42,780 bases of DNA from an uncultured Muribaculaceae bacterium (GTDB lineage Bacteria > Bacteroidota > Bacteroidia > Bacteroidales > Muribaculaceae). A program made the translations under genes and the position numbers. Positions 1 to 8,338 of the stretch are shown here, one piece after another (the stretch's first letter is position 1; every line of letters begins with the position of its first letter). The stretch is taken from the NCBI GenBank assembly GCA_910587355.1, contig CAJUKF010000024.1, positions 1-42,780 on the forward strand. The letters run 5' to 3'. The notes beneath the pieces were generated by a model that saw only the letters and a list, made by a program, of their open reading frames with translations, ran no database searches and had not been told where the DNA came from.

Positions 1-19
1 CTGAATATTCGACCGATGC

Positions 20-244
20 TTATTTATTATTCACATTGGTTATTAAACAACCTCTAAGATAATTTGTTACGCGCTTGGGCCATACAGTGAGTTCTCCGGT
101 GCGTATTACTTCTTTCCCCTCGTTGTTGTCCGACTGCAGGAAGCCAATTTCAGGTCTGTCGGCGCAAATTACCGGAGCGGAGTAGCACGGAGTGATGTAG
201 ATAAATAAAGCAATTACTGCTAAGGAGATGAATCTGGATATCAT
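20..244 (-). CDS. Small secreted protein of unknown function
   Basis: This encodes 74 residues that I do not recognise. The N-terminus is a clear signal peptide: Arg near the start, a hydrophobic run (SLAVIALFIYI) and a likely cleavage after CYSA at about residue 22. That leaves a mature protein of about 50 residues with one Cys in CADRP and one in RGCLI, which could form a periplasmic disulfide. The ATG at 244 is preferred over an in-frame TTG at 274, because the TTG lies inside the promoter -7 box (272-279). A perfect Bacteroidota promoter about 20 nt upstream is the main evidence that the gene is real. Its downstream neighbour lies outside the window. No function is proposed. Confidence 0.6.
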   Translation of the reverse strand: MISRFISLAVIALFIYITPCYSAPVICADRPEIGFLQSDNNEGKEVIRTGELTVWPKRVTNYLRGCLITNVNNK

Positions 245-271
245 ACAAAAGGTGTCTGTGTAATTTTTCTG

Positions 272-302
272 CAAAGATATAAAAAATATCTAATACGGCA
301 AA
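272..302 (-). promoter_or_regulatory. Promoter of the small secreted protein gene
   Basis: On the minus strand, TTTG (299-302) is followed by 19 nt and TATCTTTG (272-279). This fits the Bacteroidota housekeeping pattern TTTG-N19-21-TAnnTTTG exactly. Transcription should start near 265, giving a leader of about 20 nt before the ATG at 244. Confidence 0.75.
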
Positions 303-355
303 TATTAATAATATACGACTGAGCAAAATAAAATATATACGGTATGAAAACAATG

Positions 356-380
356 AAAGAGGCCCTTGCTGGGCCTCTTT
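356..380 (-). terminator. Terminator of the alpha-2-macroglobulin gene
   Basis: A perfect 10-bp stem (AAAGAGGCCC / GGGCCTCTTT) with a 5-nt loop lies about 20 nt past the stop codon at 402. On the minus strand it is followed by a modest T-rich run. Confidence 0.7.
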
Positions 381-401
381 CGCGGTAATGGGGTATTCTG
401 T

Positions 402-3400
402 TTATTCAACGGTAATCTGATTGCCGGCGCTATGTGCTGTCAGTTCGGGCGCATACTGACTTTGCAGAGTTGCTATGCCAGAAATGAAAGTGCCTGTTGC
501 GGCTGCTGTCATATCGTAGGTGATATGGTATGTACCCTGCGGCAGATAGCCTGCGAACAGATTGGTCGTCGCGTCGAGATTCTCGCGGTAGAACGACAGC
601 GAGCCGTCCCATACGTAGCCCGGAAGCTGGTCGACCGGTTCGAACGATGCCGGGCGCTCATCGGAGATTGTCACGTACTCGAGGTTGCGCTTGGCCTTTA
701 CAATCAGCTGCACGCGTACACGCTGTCCGAGAGCGAACTGATTCGTCTCGGTCCATTTGCCATCTTTTTCTACGAGGAAACGCTTCTCGATTGAAAGGTC
801 GCGGCCCTGCTGTGCTTTTACGCTCTTCATCGGTTCGTTGCCGATTGAAATCACTGAGCCGTACGACGGCGTCACTCCGTTTGGCGTTACGGTCACAGTC
901 ACTTTACCCTGAGCCGGAAGTGTCTGTGCGAAGTAGCCCGACGCGCTTTCAATGGCATCAATCTTCAGTGGCTGGCCGTTGACCGTCACATTCTGCGATA
1001 CGGGCACCGATGTCCAGTCGCTGCCTGTGAGGAGTACGGCGGCTATGACGTAGTCGGGATTATGTGCGCCGAGGTCATCGGTGGCCTGTGCCTGTACTAT
1101 CACCCATTGACGGAGTGCGTCGATTTCTGTTTCAGGCGCATTCATGGTCTTGTAGGCCTGGATGATTGTGGCGTATCCTCGTATGTCGCTCACATTGGGG
1201 AAAGTGAGACCCATGCCCGCTTTGGTGACAGCAAACTGACGTATGGAATTCATCACCTTGGCGGCTTCGGCGCTCCGGCCGTTGCCGTTGAGTATGAGTA
1301 CATCATAAGCCTTGCCGGTGCTGTTGTCGTTGCGCCAGTTACGTGCCACGGCACCCACTGTGCGGCGGATAAGGCTGCTGCCTTCAACGGTCTTCTTATA
1401 GGAGGGGAAGAATGTGGCAATCAGCGCCACGTCTTCGTCTGTCTCGGGGCGGCGCGGTCTGGTTGCTTCTTTCTGCAGCCATACGAAAGCGGGCTCAAGC
1501 ATGTCGTTGAAGCCGGGCTCAAGCATTCCGAGTGAGTTCGCTATGCCGAGGGTCGTAAGGACGCATTCCGTCGACCACTGCGACGATTCGTTGCTCCACG
1601 AGCCCCAGGCAAATCCTCCGTCGGCCTGTTGGAATTTGGCAAGCGCAGCTTTGCCCTCGGCTATAGCTTTCTCGGCTTTTTCGGGTGCGAGCAAGTCGGC
1701 GAGAGCGGCCATGCGGGCTGTCTGCGACTGTGCTGCCTGTACCCACGGTGTCTGGTCGAGCATCAGTTTTTTAAGCGTTTCGTTTCTGGAGAGCATTGAC
1801 GTAAGCGCTTCTTCCGACGGATTTTCGCTCCACTGCCTGATTGCGGCGGCTATATCGGGATTCTTTTCAACAATGTATTTGGCGGCAAGGGCCGAGAATA
1901 TGTTGCCGGCTGCCTCAGTCGAGGTGATGGCTTTCTTGCTGTTGATTCCTCGCATGGCTTTTACCACCGTCCACACAGGATTCTGGCAGTACTGAAGCGT
2001 GAGCTGTGCGTCCTTGCGTGCGTTCACCGTAAGACTGAACGGTTTGGTATCTTTGGGATTGAGATAGAACTCGGTGCTTTCTATAACGGTGGCGGCTGAT
2101 GCGAGCACGGGTATAGCCGACTGTTCGCCGTCAGTGAAATTGCCGGCTCTTGAGCGAACGCGGTAGCCGATTGCCGATGCATTGACGGGAGCCTTGACAT
2201 CCGCTCCTACAATCGCCGAGCTCATCGGTGCGATTTTGTCGGTGAATGTCTCCGAGCTTATTGTGCGCCCTGTTGTTATGTCGAAGATTTCAACCGTGGT
2301 TGCGACGCTTGCGTTGCCCTCGGTGTTGTTGAATACGGTGGCAAGTATCCGTGCCGTGTCGCCCTGACGCAGATAACGCGGCAGATTGGGCTGCACCATG
2401 ACGGGTTTGTTTGCCGTGGCGATGGCGCTGTACGCGGCGCATCTGGCTTCTTTCGTCCATCCGAAGGCCTTGAAGAGCCACTGGCCGTTGGCGTTGGGAA
2501 CGTTGAACACAATGTCGACGTTGCCTTCGGCGTCGGTCACGAGATTCGGCATCCAGAAAGCCTGAAGCACTTCGCCCTCGCGGTACTCGGGCGTGTTGTT
2601 GCTGTTTTGTGAGTCTTCTGCACTTTCTGCTTCTTCGCCGGAGACTGCTCCTGTTTCGGCTTCGGCGACATCGTCTTCCGATGCTGATTCAGTTGCTAAG
2701 CCTTCAAGTTTTCCCATAAGCGGAGCAGCGGCATCGAATGTGACCATGGCGTTTGCGCCGGCTGCGCGCATTCTCTTGTACTGCACTACACCGTAGCCGT
2801 TCAGACCGAATTTGAACGACGGCCATTCCACCTGAGCTTCTTCAAGCCATTTGAAGTAGATTGTCGCCGAAGTCGTGGTGTTGTATAGACGCGGATTATT
2901 GATAGTCGTATAATATGTGCTCTCGTAGAACGGGAAAGCCGATGGCCACTGGCCCTGCTGCAGTGCTTCGAGGGCCCGGTTGTACATAGTGGCTATTACA
3001 CCGGCGTCGGGGAGCGCTCCGTTGCCGTGCATCAGACGGAAACGCCATGTTTCGGGCGTCCCCGGTGCGAGACGGTCGCGGAAGCTTTCAGCCACAATCT
3101 CTGTCTTGGGTGCCTCGGGCACTACGGGGAATATGTCGGCTGTAAGCACTTTGCCTTTATAAACAGCAATGAGCTTTATGTCGCATTTGGCGGTGTTTTC
3201 GGGAAGGTCGACCTTGATTGTCGAGAAGCCTTTTGATAATTTATGCAGCTGCCGTGAATAGAATTTTGCGTCGGTGCTTACGAAACTGTAGACATACAGC
3301 CTGTCGCAGTTAGCGCCTACTGTGATTTCGGCTTTTCGGTTCTTTACTTCGGCCTTTGTCACGGGCACGAAGAGGGCCGGCACACTCTCGGGCATTGTGC

Positions 3401-5993
3401 CGCGGCGTATGCTGTAGAACGATATTGCGCCCGATGTGTATGTATCGGCAAGGGTGCTGTCGGCCGGACGTGCCACAAGCTTGTATTCAGCCGATGCGAG
3501 TGCCGGGAAGTCGGCGGTAACGGCCTGTCCCGATGTAATCTCGCCGCCGTAGCCTGCTACTGTCTTTCCGTCCTGCTGCAAATCCCAGCGCAGCGGAATG
3601 GATTTCTCCGCTCCGTCGGCATCGTATGCGTTGACGGTGAAAGTGAAGGGTTTGTCGCTGTCGGCTATGCCGGCAATGTCGGCTGTGAGCGCATAGGGCT
3701 TGCCGGTGATAAAGTTCTTCGATGTGGTTGCGGTTTCGCCTGTCGCCGATGTCGCCGTTACGGCGGCTGTGAATGCCGTGTAGGGCTTGCCGTTGTCGTA
3801 TTTTGCCGAGAGCATCGTTTCGAGAACAACGGCGGTGAAATTGCCTTCTGCGTCGGTCGTGCTGCTTACCGAGCCGACATTGACTTGCGGCACGAACCAG
3901 CGCCAGCGCGATGCGCCGGTCACGCTTATGTCTACTGTTGCGTTGCTTACGGGCATTCCGGAGTATGTGCTTACGCGGCCTTCGAGGGTAACGGCTCCGG
4001 GTGTCGGCGCGTCACGTTTCACCGAAGTTACATTGACCTCGATTTCTGGAGCCTTGAAATCGCTCACCATTACACCTTGTCCGGCCTGATATTTATCGTC
4101 GGTGCTGCGTGTCCGTATCGAATAATAGCCAGTCAGCACACCTTCTTTGGTTGCGAATGTGCCGAAGGCTCGGCCCATGGCATCGGTCGTCACACTGTCG
4201 GTGTGTACCTCCTGACCGTTTGCGTCATAAAGCGTCACTTTGAGCTGTATGCCGGCATCGACCTTGGCTTCCTGGCCGCGGACTTTCGAGGCAAGCACTA
4301 CGGCCCAGTTTATGCTGTCGCCCGGATGATATATCGGTCGGTCGGTGAGTATCTGTACGCTGCGCTGCGGTGTTTCCGAGGGTTCGTGGTAATTATAGAT
4401 GCGCACATTGTTGTCAAAATCATATGTACGTCCTTGGTATGCGAATGTGAGCCAGCGGTTGGCATATCCGCGGTCTGTGGGAGCCTTGAAAGCCAGGAGC
4501 CCGTCGCCGTCGGTGCTTCCGGCGAAAGTTGTGCTTATGCTGCGGTTGACACGCTGTTGTATGTTCACTTTCACGCCTTTCAGAGGTGCGCCGGTGATGA
4601 AATCGGTGGCAATGGCGTCTATATCTTCACCGCGGCCCACGGCTACACCCATAAGAGGTGTGACTAAGAGCGGATTCCAGCTGCTTTCGGCTTTCTTGCC
4701 GTCGACATACATCACAATGGCGTATTTGCCCGGATTTGGTATGGTCGCCGACACTGTGCTTGTGCCGTCGGTTTCAGTCCCGGTAACCTCTGTGCTGTAG
4801 ACACGGGGCATACCGCGCAGTATTCCTTCGCTCGAGAGATTGTTAGTAATCGCCGGAAGTGAATGGATGCTTACGCTGATTTTTTTGGCGAATGAGTAGT
4901 TGATTTTAATGTCGAACGGAGTACCCGGAGCAACCATCGACGGAGCTTCGATTGATGCGGACGGCTGACTCAGGCTGTTGAGGGCATTGCGCAGGGCATT
5001 GTTGTTATACCACGACGGGAACTGCGAAAGCGATGCCTTTAAAAACGAAATCAACTTGTCGCGTCGGGCTATTTTTGCGTCATTTGCTGTTCCCTGCCCG
5101 TCCTCAGTCTCTTCAAGTGGTTCCTCTATATAGTAGTTGTAGCGGCCCTGCGAGCGTTCGGCAAGCTCAGCGAGCACATATCGTGCCGCTTCGTTGTCCT
5201 TCCATTTTGCATATAAGCTGTCGAGAGCTTTTGTCAGGTCATCGCCTCGGTTCTCAATCTCAATCAGGGCGCACGACCAGTAGAAATAGGGTGCCGAGCC
5301 TTCTTTGGCGGCTTTTATTCCTTCCTCACAGATGGCTTTGCGTTCGGCGAGATAATTCTCCTTGACAGTGCGCAGATTGTCGTAAATCTGGCTTGCGGTA
5401 TAGCGCACAAAGTCAGCGACTGTGGGCAGATACTCGAGAGCCCGGGGCGAATAGTCGAGCGATGCAGAGAAGCGGTCCAGCGGTGTCTGGGGCGCCTCAG
5501 CGAGTGCTTCTTTGAGAATGGCGGCTATGCGTGTGCGGAACTGAAGTCCGCTCCATGCCGATATGTCGGCCGGATACGGTTCGAGCGGAGCGTCGACGCG
5601 GTCATATTTATATTTGCGTGCAGTGTATATGTCCGAGTAAAGTTTTGCCTCATATATGGTAAGCATAGCTTGGGCGGCTTTGTCACCTGACGATGCGGCA
5701 ATCAAGCGCTCGACCATGGCCGGTTGTGTGAAGATTGAATCATAGTCAATCGACTGCGCGGCCGAGCATATTTCAATTGCGGCGCGCAGGCGCATTTCTC
5801 CTGCATAGGGTTCGCCGGCGGTATCAGCTTTTTTAAGCATTCCTCGTGCATCCTTGAGTACCGTCTGAGGGTAGGCAAAGTCCGGGTTCTTGAATTTCGG
5901 TGAGCCGTTATCCGATGCTTCTGAGCTGAAAAATGATAGAAATGAAATCATCAGTGTCAGTATGAAACGGCTTAGAAAACAGTTGTACTTCAT
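402..5993 (-). CDS. Large secreted alpha-2-macroglobulin family protein (thioester-less)
   Basis: This 1863-residue protein belongs to the bacterial alpha-2-macroglobulin (YfaS/YfhM-like) family, thought to trap proteases in the periplasm or at the surface. Residues 1-26 form a signal peptide ending near SSEAS, with no lipobox Cys, so it is not a lipoprotein like E. coli ECAM. An N-terminal helical region is followed by MG-type beta domains, including the MG2-like segment with LTDRPIYHPGDS. An acidic low-complexity stretch at about 1100-1140 (SEDDVAEAETG...) could act as a bait region. The conserved A2M segment follows (QAFWMPNLVTDAEG, then NLPRYLRQGD), then an alpha-alpha toroid with FQQADGGFAWG near 1458. 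The CxEQ thioester motif expected before the toroid is absent. The ATG at 5993 gives an ideal signal peptide. It appears monocistronic. Confidence 0.9.
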   Translation of the reverse strand: MKYNCFLSRFILTLMISFLSFFSSEASDNGSPKFKNPDFAYPQTVLKDARGMLKKADTAGEPYAGEMRLRAAIEICSAAQSIDYDSIFTQPAMVERLIAASSGDKAAQAMLTIYEAKLYSDIYTARKYKYDRVDAPLEPYPADISAWSGLQFRTRIAAILKEALAEAPQTPLDRFSASLDYSPRALEYLPTVADFVRYTASQIYDNLRTVKENYLAERKAICEEGIKAAKEGSAPYFYWSCALIEIENRGDDLTKALDSLYAKWKDNEAARYVLAELAERSQGRYNYYIEEPLEETEDGQGTANDAKIARRDKLISFLKASLSQFPSWYNNNALRNALNSLSQPSASIEAPSMVAPGTPFDIKINYSFAKKISVSIHSLPAITNNLSSEGILRGMPRVYSTEVTGTETDGTSTVSATIPNPGKYAIVMYVDGKKAESSWNPLLVTPLMGVAVGRGEDIDAIATDFITGAPLKGVKVNIQQRVNRSISTTFAGSTDGDGLLAFKAPTDRGYANRWLTFAYQGRTYDFDNNVRIYNYHEPSETPQRSVQILTDRPIYHPGDSINWAVVLASKVRGQEAKVDAGIQLKVTLYDANGQEVHTDSVTTDAMGRAFGTFATKEGVLTGYYSIRTRSTDDKYQAGQGVMVSDFKAPEIEVNVTSVKRDAPTPGAVTLEGRVSTYSGMPVSNATVDISVTGASRWRWFVPQVNVGSVSSTTDAEGNFTAVVLETMLSAKYDNGKPYTAFTAAVTATSATGETATTSKNFITGKPYALTADIAGIADSDKPFTFTVNAYDADGAEKSIPLRWDLQQDGKTVAGYGGEITSGQAVTADFPALASAEYKLVARPADSTLADTYTSGAISFYSIRRGTMPESVPALFVPVTKAEVKNRKAEITVGANCDRLYVYSFVSTDAKFYSRQLHKLSKGFSTIKVDLPENTAKCDIKLIAVYKGKVLTADIFPVVPEAPKTEIVAESFRDRLAPGTPETWRFRLMHGNGALPDAGVIATMYNRALEALQQGQWPSAFPFYESTYYTTINNPRLYNTTTSATIYFKWLEEAQVEWPSFKFGLNGYGVVQYKRMRAAGANAMVTFDAAAPLMGKLEGLATESASEDDVAEAETGAVSGEEAESAEDSQNSNNTPEYREGEVLQAFWMPNLVTDAEGNVDIVFNVPNANGQWLFKAFGWTKEARCAAYSAIATANKPVMVQPNLPRYLRQGDTARILATVFNNTEGNASVATTVEIFDITTGRTISSETFTDKIAPMSSAIVGADVKAPVNASAIGYRVRSRAGNFTDGEQSAIPVLASAATVIESTEFYLNPKDTKPFSLTVNARKDAQLTLQYCQNPVWTVVKAMRGINSKKAITSTEAAGNIFSALAAKYIVEKNPDIAAAIRQWSENPSEEALTSMLSRNETLKKLMLDQTPWVQAAQSQTARMAALADLLAPEKAEKAIAEGKAALAKFQQADGGFAWGSWSNESSQWSTECVLTTLGIANSLGMLEPGFNDMLEPAFVWLQKEATRPRRPETDEDVALIATFFPSYKKTVEGSSLIRRTVGAVARNWRNDNSTGKAYDVLILNGNGRSAEAAKVMNSIRQFAVTKAGMGLTFPNVSDIRGYATIIQAYKTMNAPETEIDALRQWVIVQAQATDDLGAHNPDYVIAAVLLTGSDWTSVPVSQNVTVNGQPLKIDAIESASGYFAQTLPAQGKVTVTVTPNGVTPSYGSVISIGNEPMKSVKAQQGRDLSIEKRFLVEKDGKWTETNQFALGQRVRVQLIVKAKRNLEYVTISDERPASFEPVDQLPGYVWDGSLSFYRENLDATTNLFAGYLPQGTYHITYDMTAAATGTFISGIATLQSQYAPELTAHSAGNQITVE

Positions 5994-6034
5994 CGGCCAA
6001 TATATTTTTATTTTGCGATTAAATTAGAAGTAAG

Positions 6035-6052
6035 GACGCGATTAATCGCGTC
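6035..6052. repeat. 18-bp perfect palindrome upstream of the A2M gene
   Basis: GACGCGATTAATCGCGTC is a perfect inverted repeat, 42 nt upstream of the A2M start. It could be a transcription-factor operator or one copy of a dispersed intergenic palindrome. No other copy was seen in this window. Confidence 0.6.
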
Positions 6053-6104
6053 GGCCTCTCTAAAGAAAATCTTATTTCCCTCTAAAAAGTTTTTCCGCGG
6101 GATG

Positions 6105-6141
6105 AAAAAACGGCGGAGCCTGTTTTACCAGAGCTCCGCCG
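6105..6141 (-). terminator. Terminator of the fumarase gene
   Basis: A 9-bp stem CGGCGGAGC (6111-6119) / GCTCCGCCG (6133-6141) is followed on the minus strand by six Ts (6105-6110). It lies about 40 nt beyond the fumarase stop and insulates A2M from read-through. Confidence 0.85.
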
Positions 6142-6179
6142 CAGGTTTTATGTTACTGTTATGTTATGCGATGCCCTGA

Positions 6180-7829
6180 TTATTTTTTGAGAGGACAGAT
6201 TTTGCATTTTTCGTTTATCTGGGTGAAGAAATCGTTGCCCTTGTCGTCGACGAGGATGAATGCAGGGAAGTCTTCGACTTCAATCTTCCAGATAGCTTCC
6301 ATGCCTAATTCGGGGTATTCGAGCAGTTCCACGCTCTTGATTGAATTGTAGGCGAGGATAGCTGCCGGGCCGCCGATTGAGCCGAGATAGAAGCCGCCGT
6401 GCTTGTGACATGCGTCGGTCACCTGCTGCGAGCGGTTGCCCTTGGCAATCATAATCATCGAGCCGCCTGCGCTCTGGAACTGGTCTACATACGAGTCCAT
6501 ACGGCCTGCGGTGGTTGGACCGAACGAGCCCGAGGGAAGTCCTGCCGGTGTCTTGGCCGGACCGGCGTAGTAAATGGGGTGGTCTTTGAGATACTGGGGC
6601 ATTGGCTCGCCGTTGTCAAGACGCTCCTTGATTTTCGCATGGGCGATGTCGCGGCCCACGATGATAGTGCCCGAGAGCGACAGACGTGTCGACACGGGAT
6701 ATTTTGACAAGTCGGCGAGCACTTCTTTCATCGGACGGTTCAGGTTGATTTTCACAACTTCGCCTTCGCCCTGCTTGCGGTATTCTTCAGGAATCAGTTC
6801 GCCGGGGTTGGTGTCGAGTTTTTCAATCCACAGACCTTCTTTGTTGATTTTGGCTTTTACGTTGCGGTCGGCCGAGCAGCTTACGCCCATGCCGATAGGA
6901 CACGATGCGCCGTGACGCGGCAGACGAATCACGCGGATGTCGTGTGCGTAGCATGTGCCGCCGAACTGGGCGCCGAGGCCGAGTTCTTCGCTCGCTTTCT
7001 TGAGCACTTTCTCAAGCTCGATGTCGCGGAAAGCATGGCCGTATTCGTTGCCGTGGGTGGGAAGCGAATCGAGATATTTCACCGATGCCTTCTTCACTAC
7101 CTCGAGATTCTTCTCGGCCGATGTGCCGCCGATTACGAAAGCGATATGGTAGGGAGGGCAGGCTGCCGTGCCGAGGCTGCGCATTTTCTCAATAAGGAAA
7201 GGCACGAGCTTGTCGGGATTGATTGTGGCCTTGGTCTCCTGATAGAGATATGTCTTGTTGGCCGAGCCGCCGCCTTTTGCCACGAAGAGGAAATGGTATT
7301 CATTGCCCTCGGTGGCGTGGATGTCAATCTGTGCCGGGAGGTTGCAGCCGGTGTTCACTTCCTCGTACATTGTCAGAGGAGCATTCTGGCTGTAGCGGAG
7401 ATTATCAGTGGTATATGTGAGGTAGACGCCTTCCGAAATACGCTCCTCGTCGTTGCAGCCCGTGTACACGTTCTGGCCTTTCGAGGCATGGCAGATAGCT
7501 GTGCCCGTGTCCTGGCAGAACGGAAGCTGGCCTTTGGCTGCGATTTCGGCATTGCGGAGCATGGTGAGCGCCACGAATTTGTCGTTCTGGCTTGCGTTGG
7601 GGTTGGACAGAATTGAAGCGACCATTTTATTGTGCTCGCGACGCAGCATGAATGCATTGTCGTGGGTTGCCTGACGGGCAAGTACCGTAAGTGCCTGCGG
7701 GTCTACGACAAGAAATTCGTGTCCGCCCCAGTTCTCGGTGTGCACATAATCCGACGTAAGGTGGTAGTACTCGGTTGTGTCCGGGCCGAGAGGAAACATT
7801 TCCTGATAGTGAAACGGTTTAGTAGCCAT
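6180..7829 (-). CDS. fumB: Fumarate hydratase, class I (iron-sulfur)
   Basis: This catalyses reversible hydration of fumarate to malate, in the reductive branch leading to succinate in anaerobic Bacteroidales. At 549 residues it matches the single-chain class I (FumA/FumB) length. The N-terminal [4Fe-4S] domain has the Cys-containing motifs PFCQDTGTA and NTGCNLPAQ, and a third Cys lies in GGTCYAHDIRVIRLPRHGASC. The C-terminal beta domain contains GTIIVGRDIAHAKIKERL and the TPAGLPSGSFGPTTAGRMD signature. The ATG at 7829 follows a good promoter (7868-7899), and a strong terminator follows the stop, so it is monocistronic. The fumA-versus-fumB naming cannot be settled from sequence; the enzyme class is clear. 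Confidence 0.95.
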   Translation of the reverse strand: MATKPFHYQEMFPLGPDTTEYYHLTSDYVHTENWGGHEFLVVDPQALTVLARQATHDNAFMLRREHNKMVASILSNPNASQNDKFVALTMLRNAEIAAKGQLPFCQDTGTAICHASKGQNVYTGCNDEERISEGVYLTYTTDNLRYSQNAPLTMYEEVNTGCNLPAQIDIHATEGNEYHFLFVAKGGGSANKTYLYQETKATINPDKLVPFLIEKMRSLGTAACPPYHIAFVIGGTSAEKNLEVVKKASVKYLDSLPTHGNEYGHAFRDIELEKVLKKASEELGLGAQFGGTCYAHDIRVIRLPRHGASCPIGMGVSCSADRNVKAKINKEGLWIEKLDTNPGELIPEEYRKQGEGEVVKINLNRPMKEVLADLSKYPVSTRLSLSGTIIVGRDIAHAKIKERLDNGEPMPQYLKDHPIYYAGPAKTPAGLPSGSFGPTTAGRMDSYVDQFQSAGGSMIMIAKGNRSQQVTDACHKHGGFYLGSIGGPAAILAYNSIKSVELLEYPELGMEAIWKIEVEDFPAFILVDDKGNDFFTQINEKCKICPLKK

Positions 7830-7867
7830 ATAGCGTAGTTCTGTTGTTGTTTTGAGTATTTATACGG

Positions 7868-7899
7868 CAAAGATAACAATTATCCTTTACCTGACCAAT
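7868..7899 (-). promoter_or_regulatory. Promoter of the fumarase gene
   Basis: The minus strand carries ATTG (7896-7899), 20 nt, and TATCTTTG (7868-7875). It is divergent from the hipBA promoter; the two -33 regions are under 30 nt apart. Confidence 0.75.
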
Positions 7900-7925
7900 T
7901 TTTGCCCGGAATTTCAATTATTCGA

Positions 7926-7957
7926 TTTGCACATCTCGGAATAAATGATTATATTTG
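7926..7957 (+). promoter_or_regulatory. Promoter of the hipBA-like operon
   Basis: TTTG (7926-7929), 20 nt, and TATATTTG (7950-7957) match the Bacteroidota promoter exactly. This places the in-frame TTG at 7955 inside the -7 box, so it cannot be the start codon. A short inverted repeat, ATAAT/ATTAT (7965-7969, 7976-7980), just after the expected start site could be an operator. Confidence 0.75.
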
Positions 7958-7978
7958 TATCAAAATAATGGTAGTATT

Positions 7979-8338
7979 ATGGTGGAATATGTAAATAATG
8001 ATAATATGTTGTCTGTATTGGACGGATTTGTGCTGGATGATGCCGAGGATATCGCCCGACAGATTGCGGAGAACTTCCGTATGCGTCGGGTAGAGAAAAA
8101 TATCACCAGACAGCGCATTTCCGAACTCTCCGGAGTTCCCTTGTCTACCGTAGCACGCTTTGAGCAGAAAGGACTTATAGCATTAGAATCGCTTGTCAAG
8201 CTGGCTATGGCTTTGGGATATGCATCCGAAATGCGTCAATTGTTTGCAACATCTAAGTTTGATACTATGGAGGAGCTTGATTTGATTCGCCGTAAGAGCG
8301 GTGATAAAAGAGCATACGTTAAAAATAAGAAATCATGA
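7979..8338 (+). CDS. HipB-like XRE-family antitoxin/repressor
   Basis: This 119-residue protein has one central helix-turn-helix domain of the XRE/Cro type (about residues 24-80), including ITRQRISELSGVPLSTVARFEQKG, the typical two-helix reader. A basic tail follows (RRKSGDKRAYVKNKK). The ATG at 7979 is chosen because an upstream TTG lies within the promoter. The stop overlaps the start of the HipA-like kinase gene by 4 bp (ATGA), so the two are translationally coupled. In HipBA systems the HTH partner neutralises HipA and represses the shared promoter; the same role is inferred here from layout and domain type. Confidence 0.85.
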   Translation: MVEYVNNDNMLSVLDGFVLDDAEDIARQIAENFRMRRVEKNITRQRISELSGVPLSTVARFEQKGLIALESLVKLAMALGYASEMRQLFATSKFDTMEELDLIRRKSGDKRAYVKNKKS

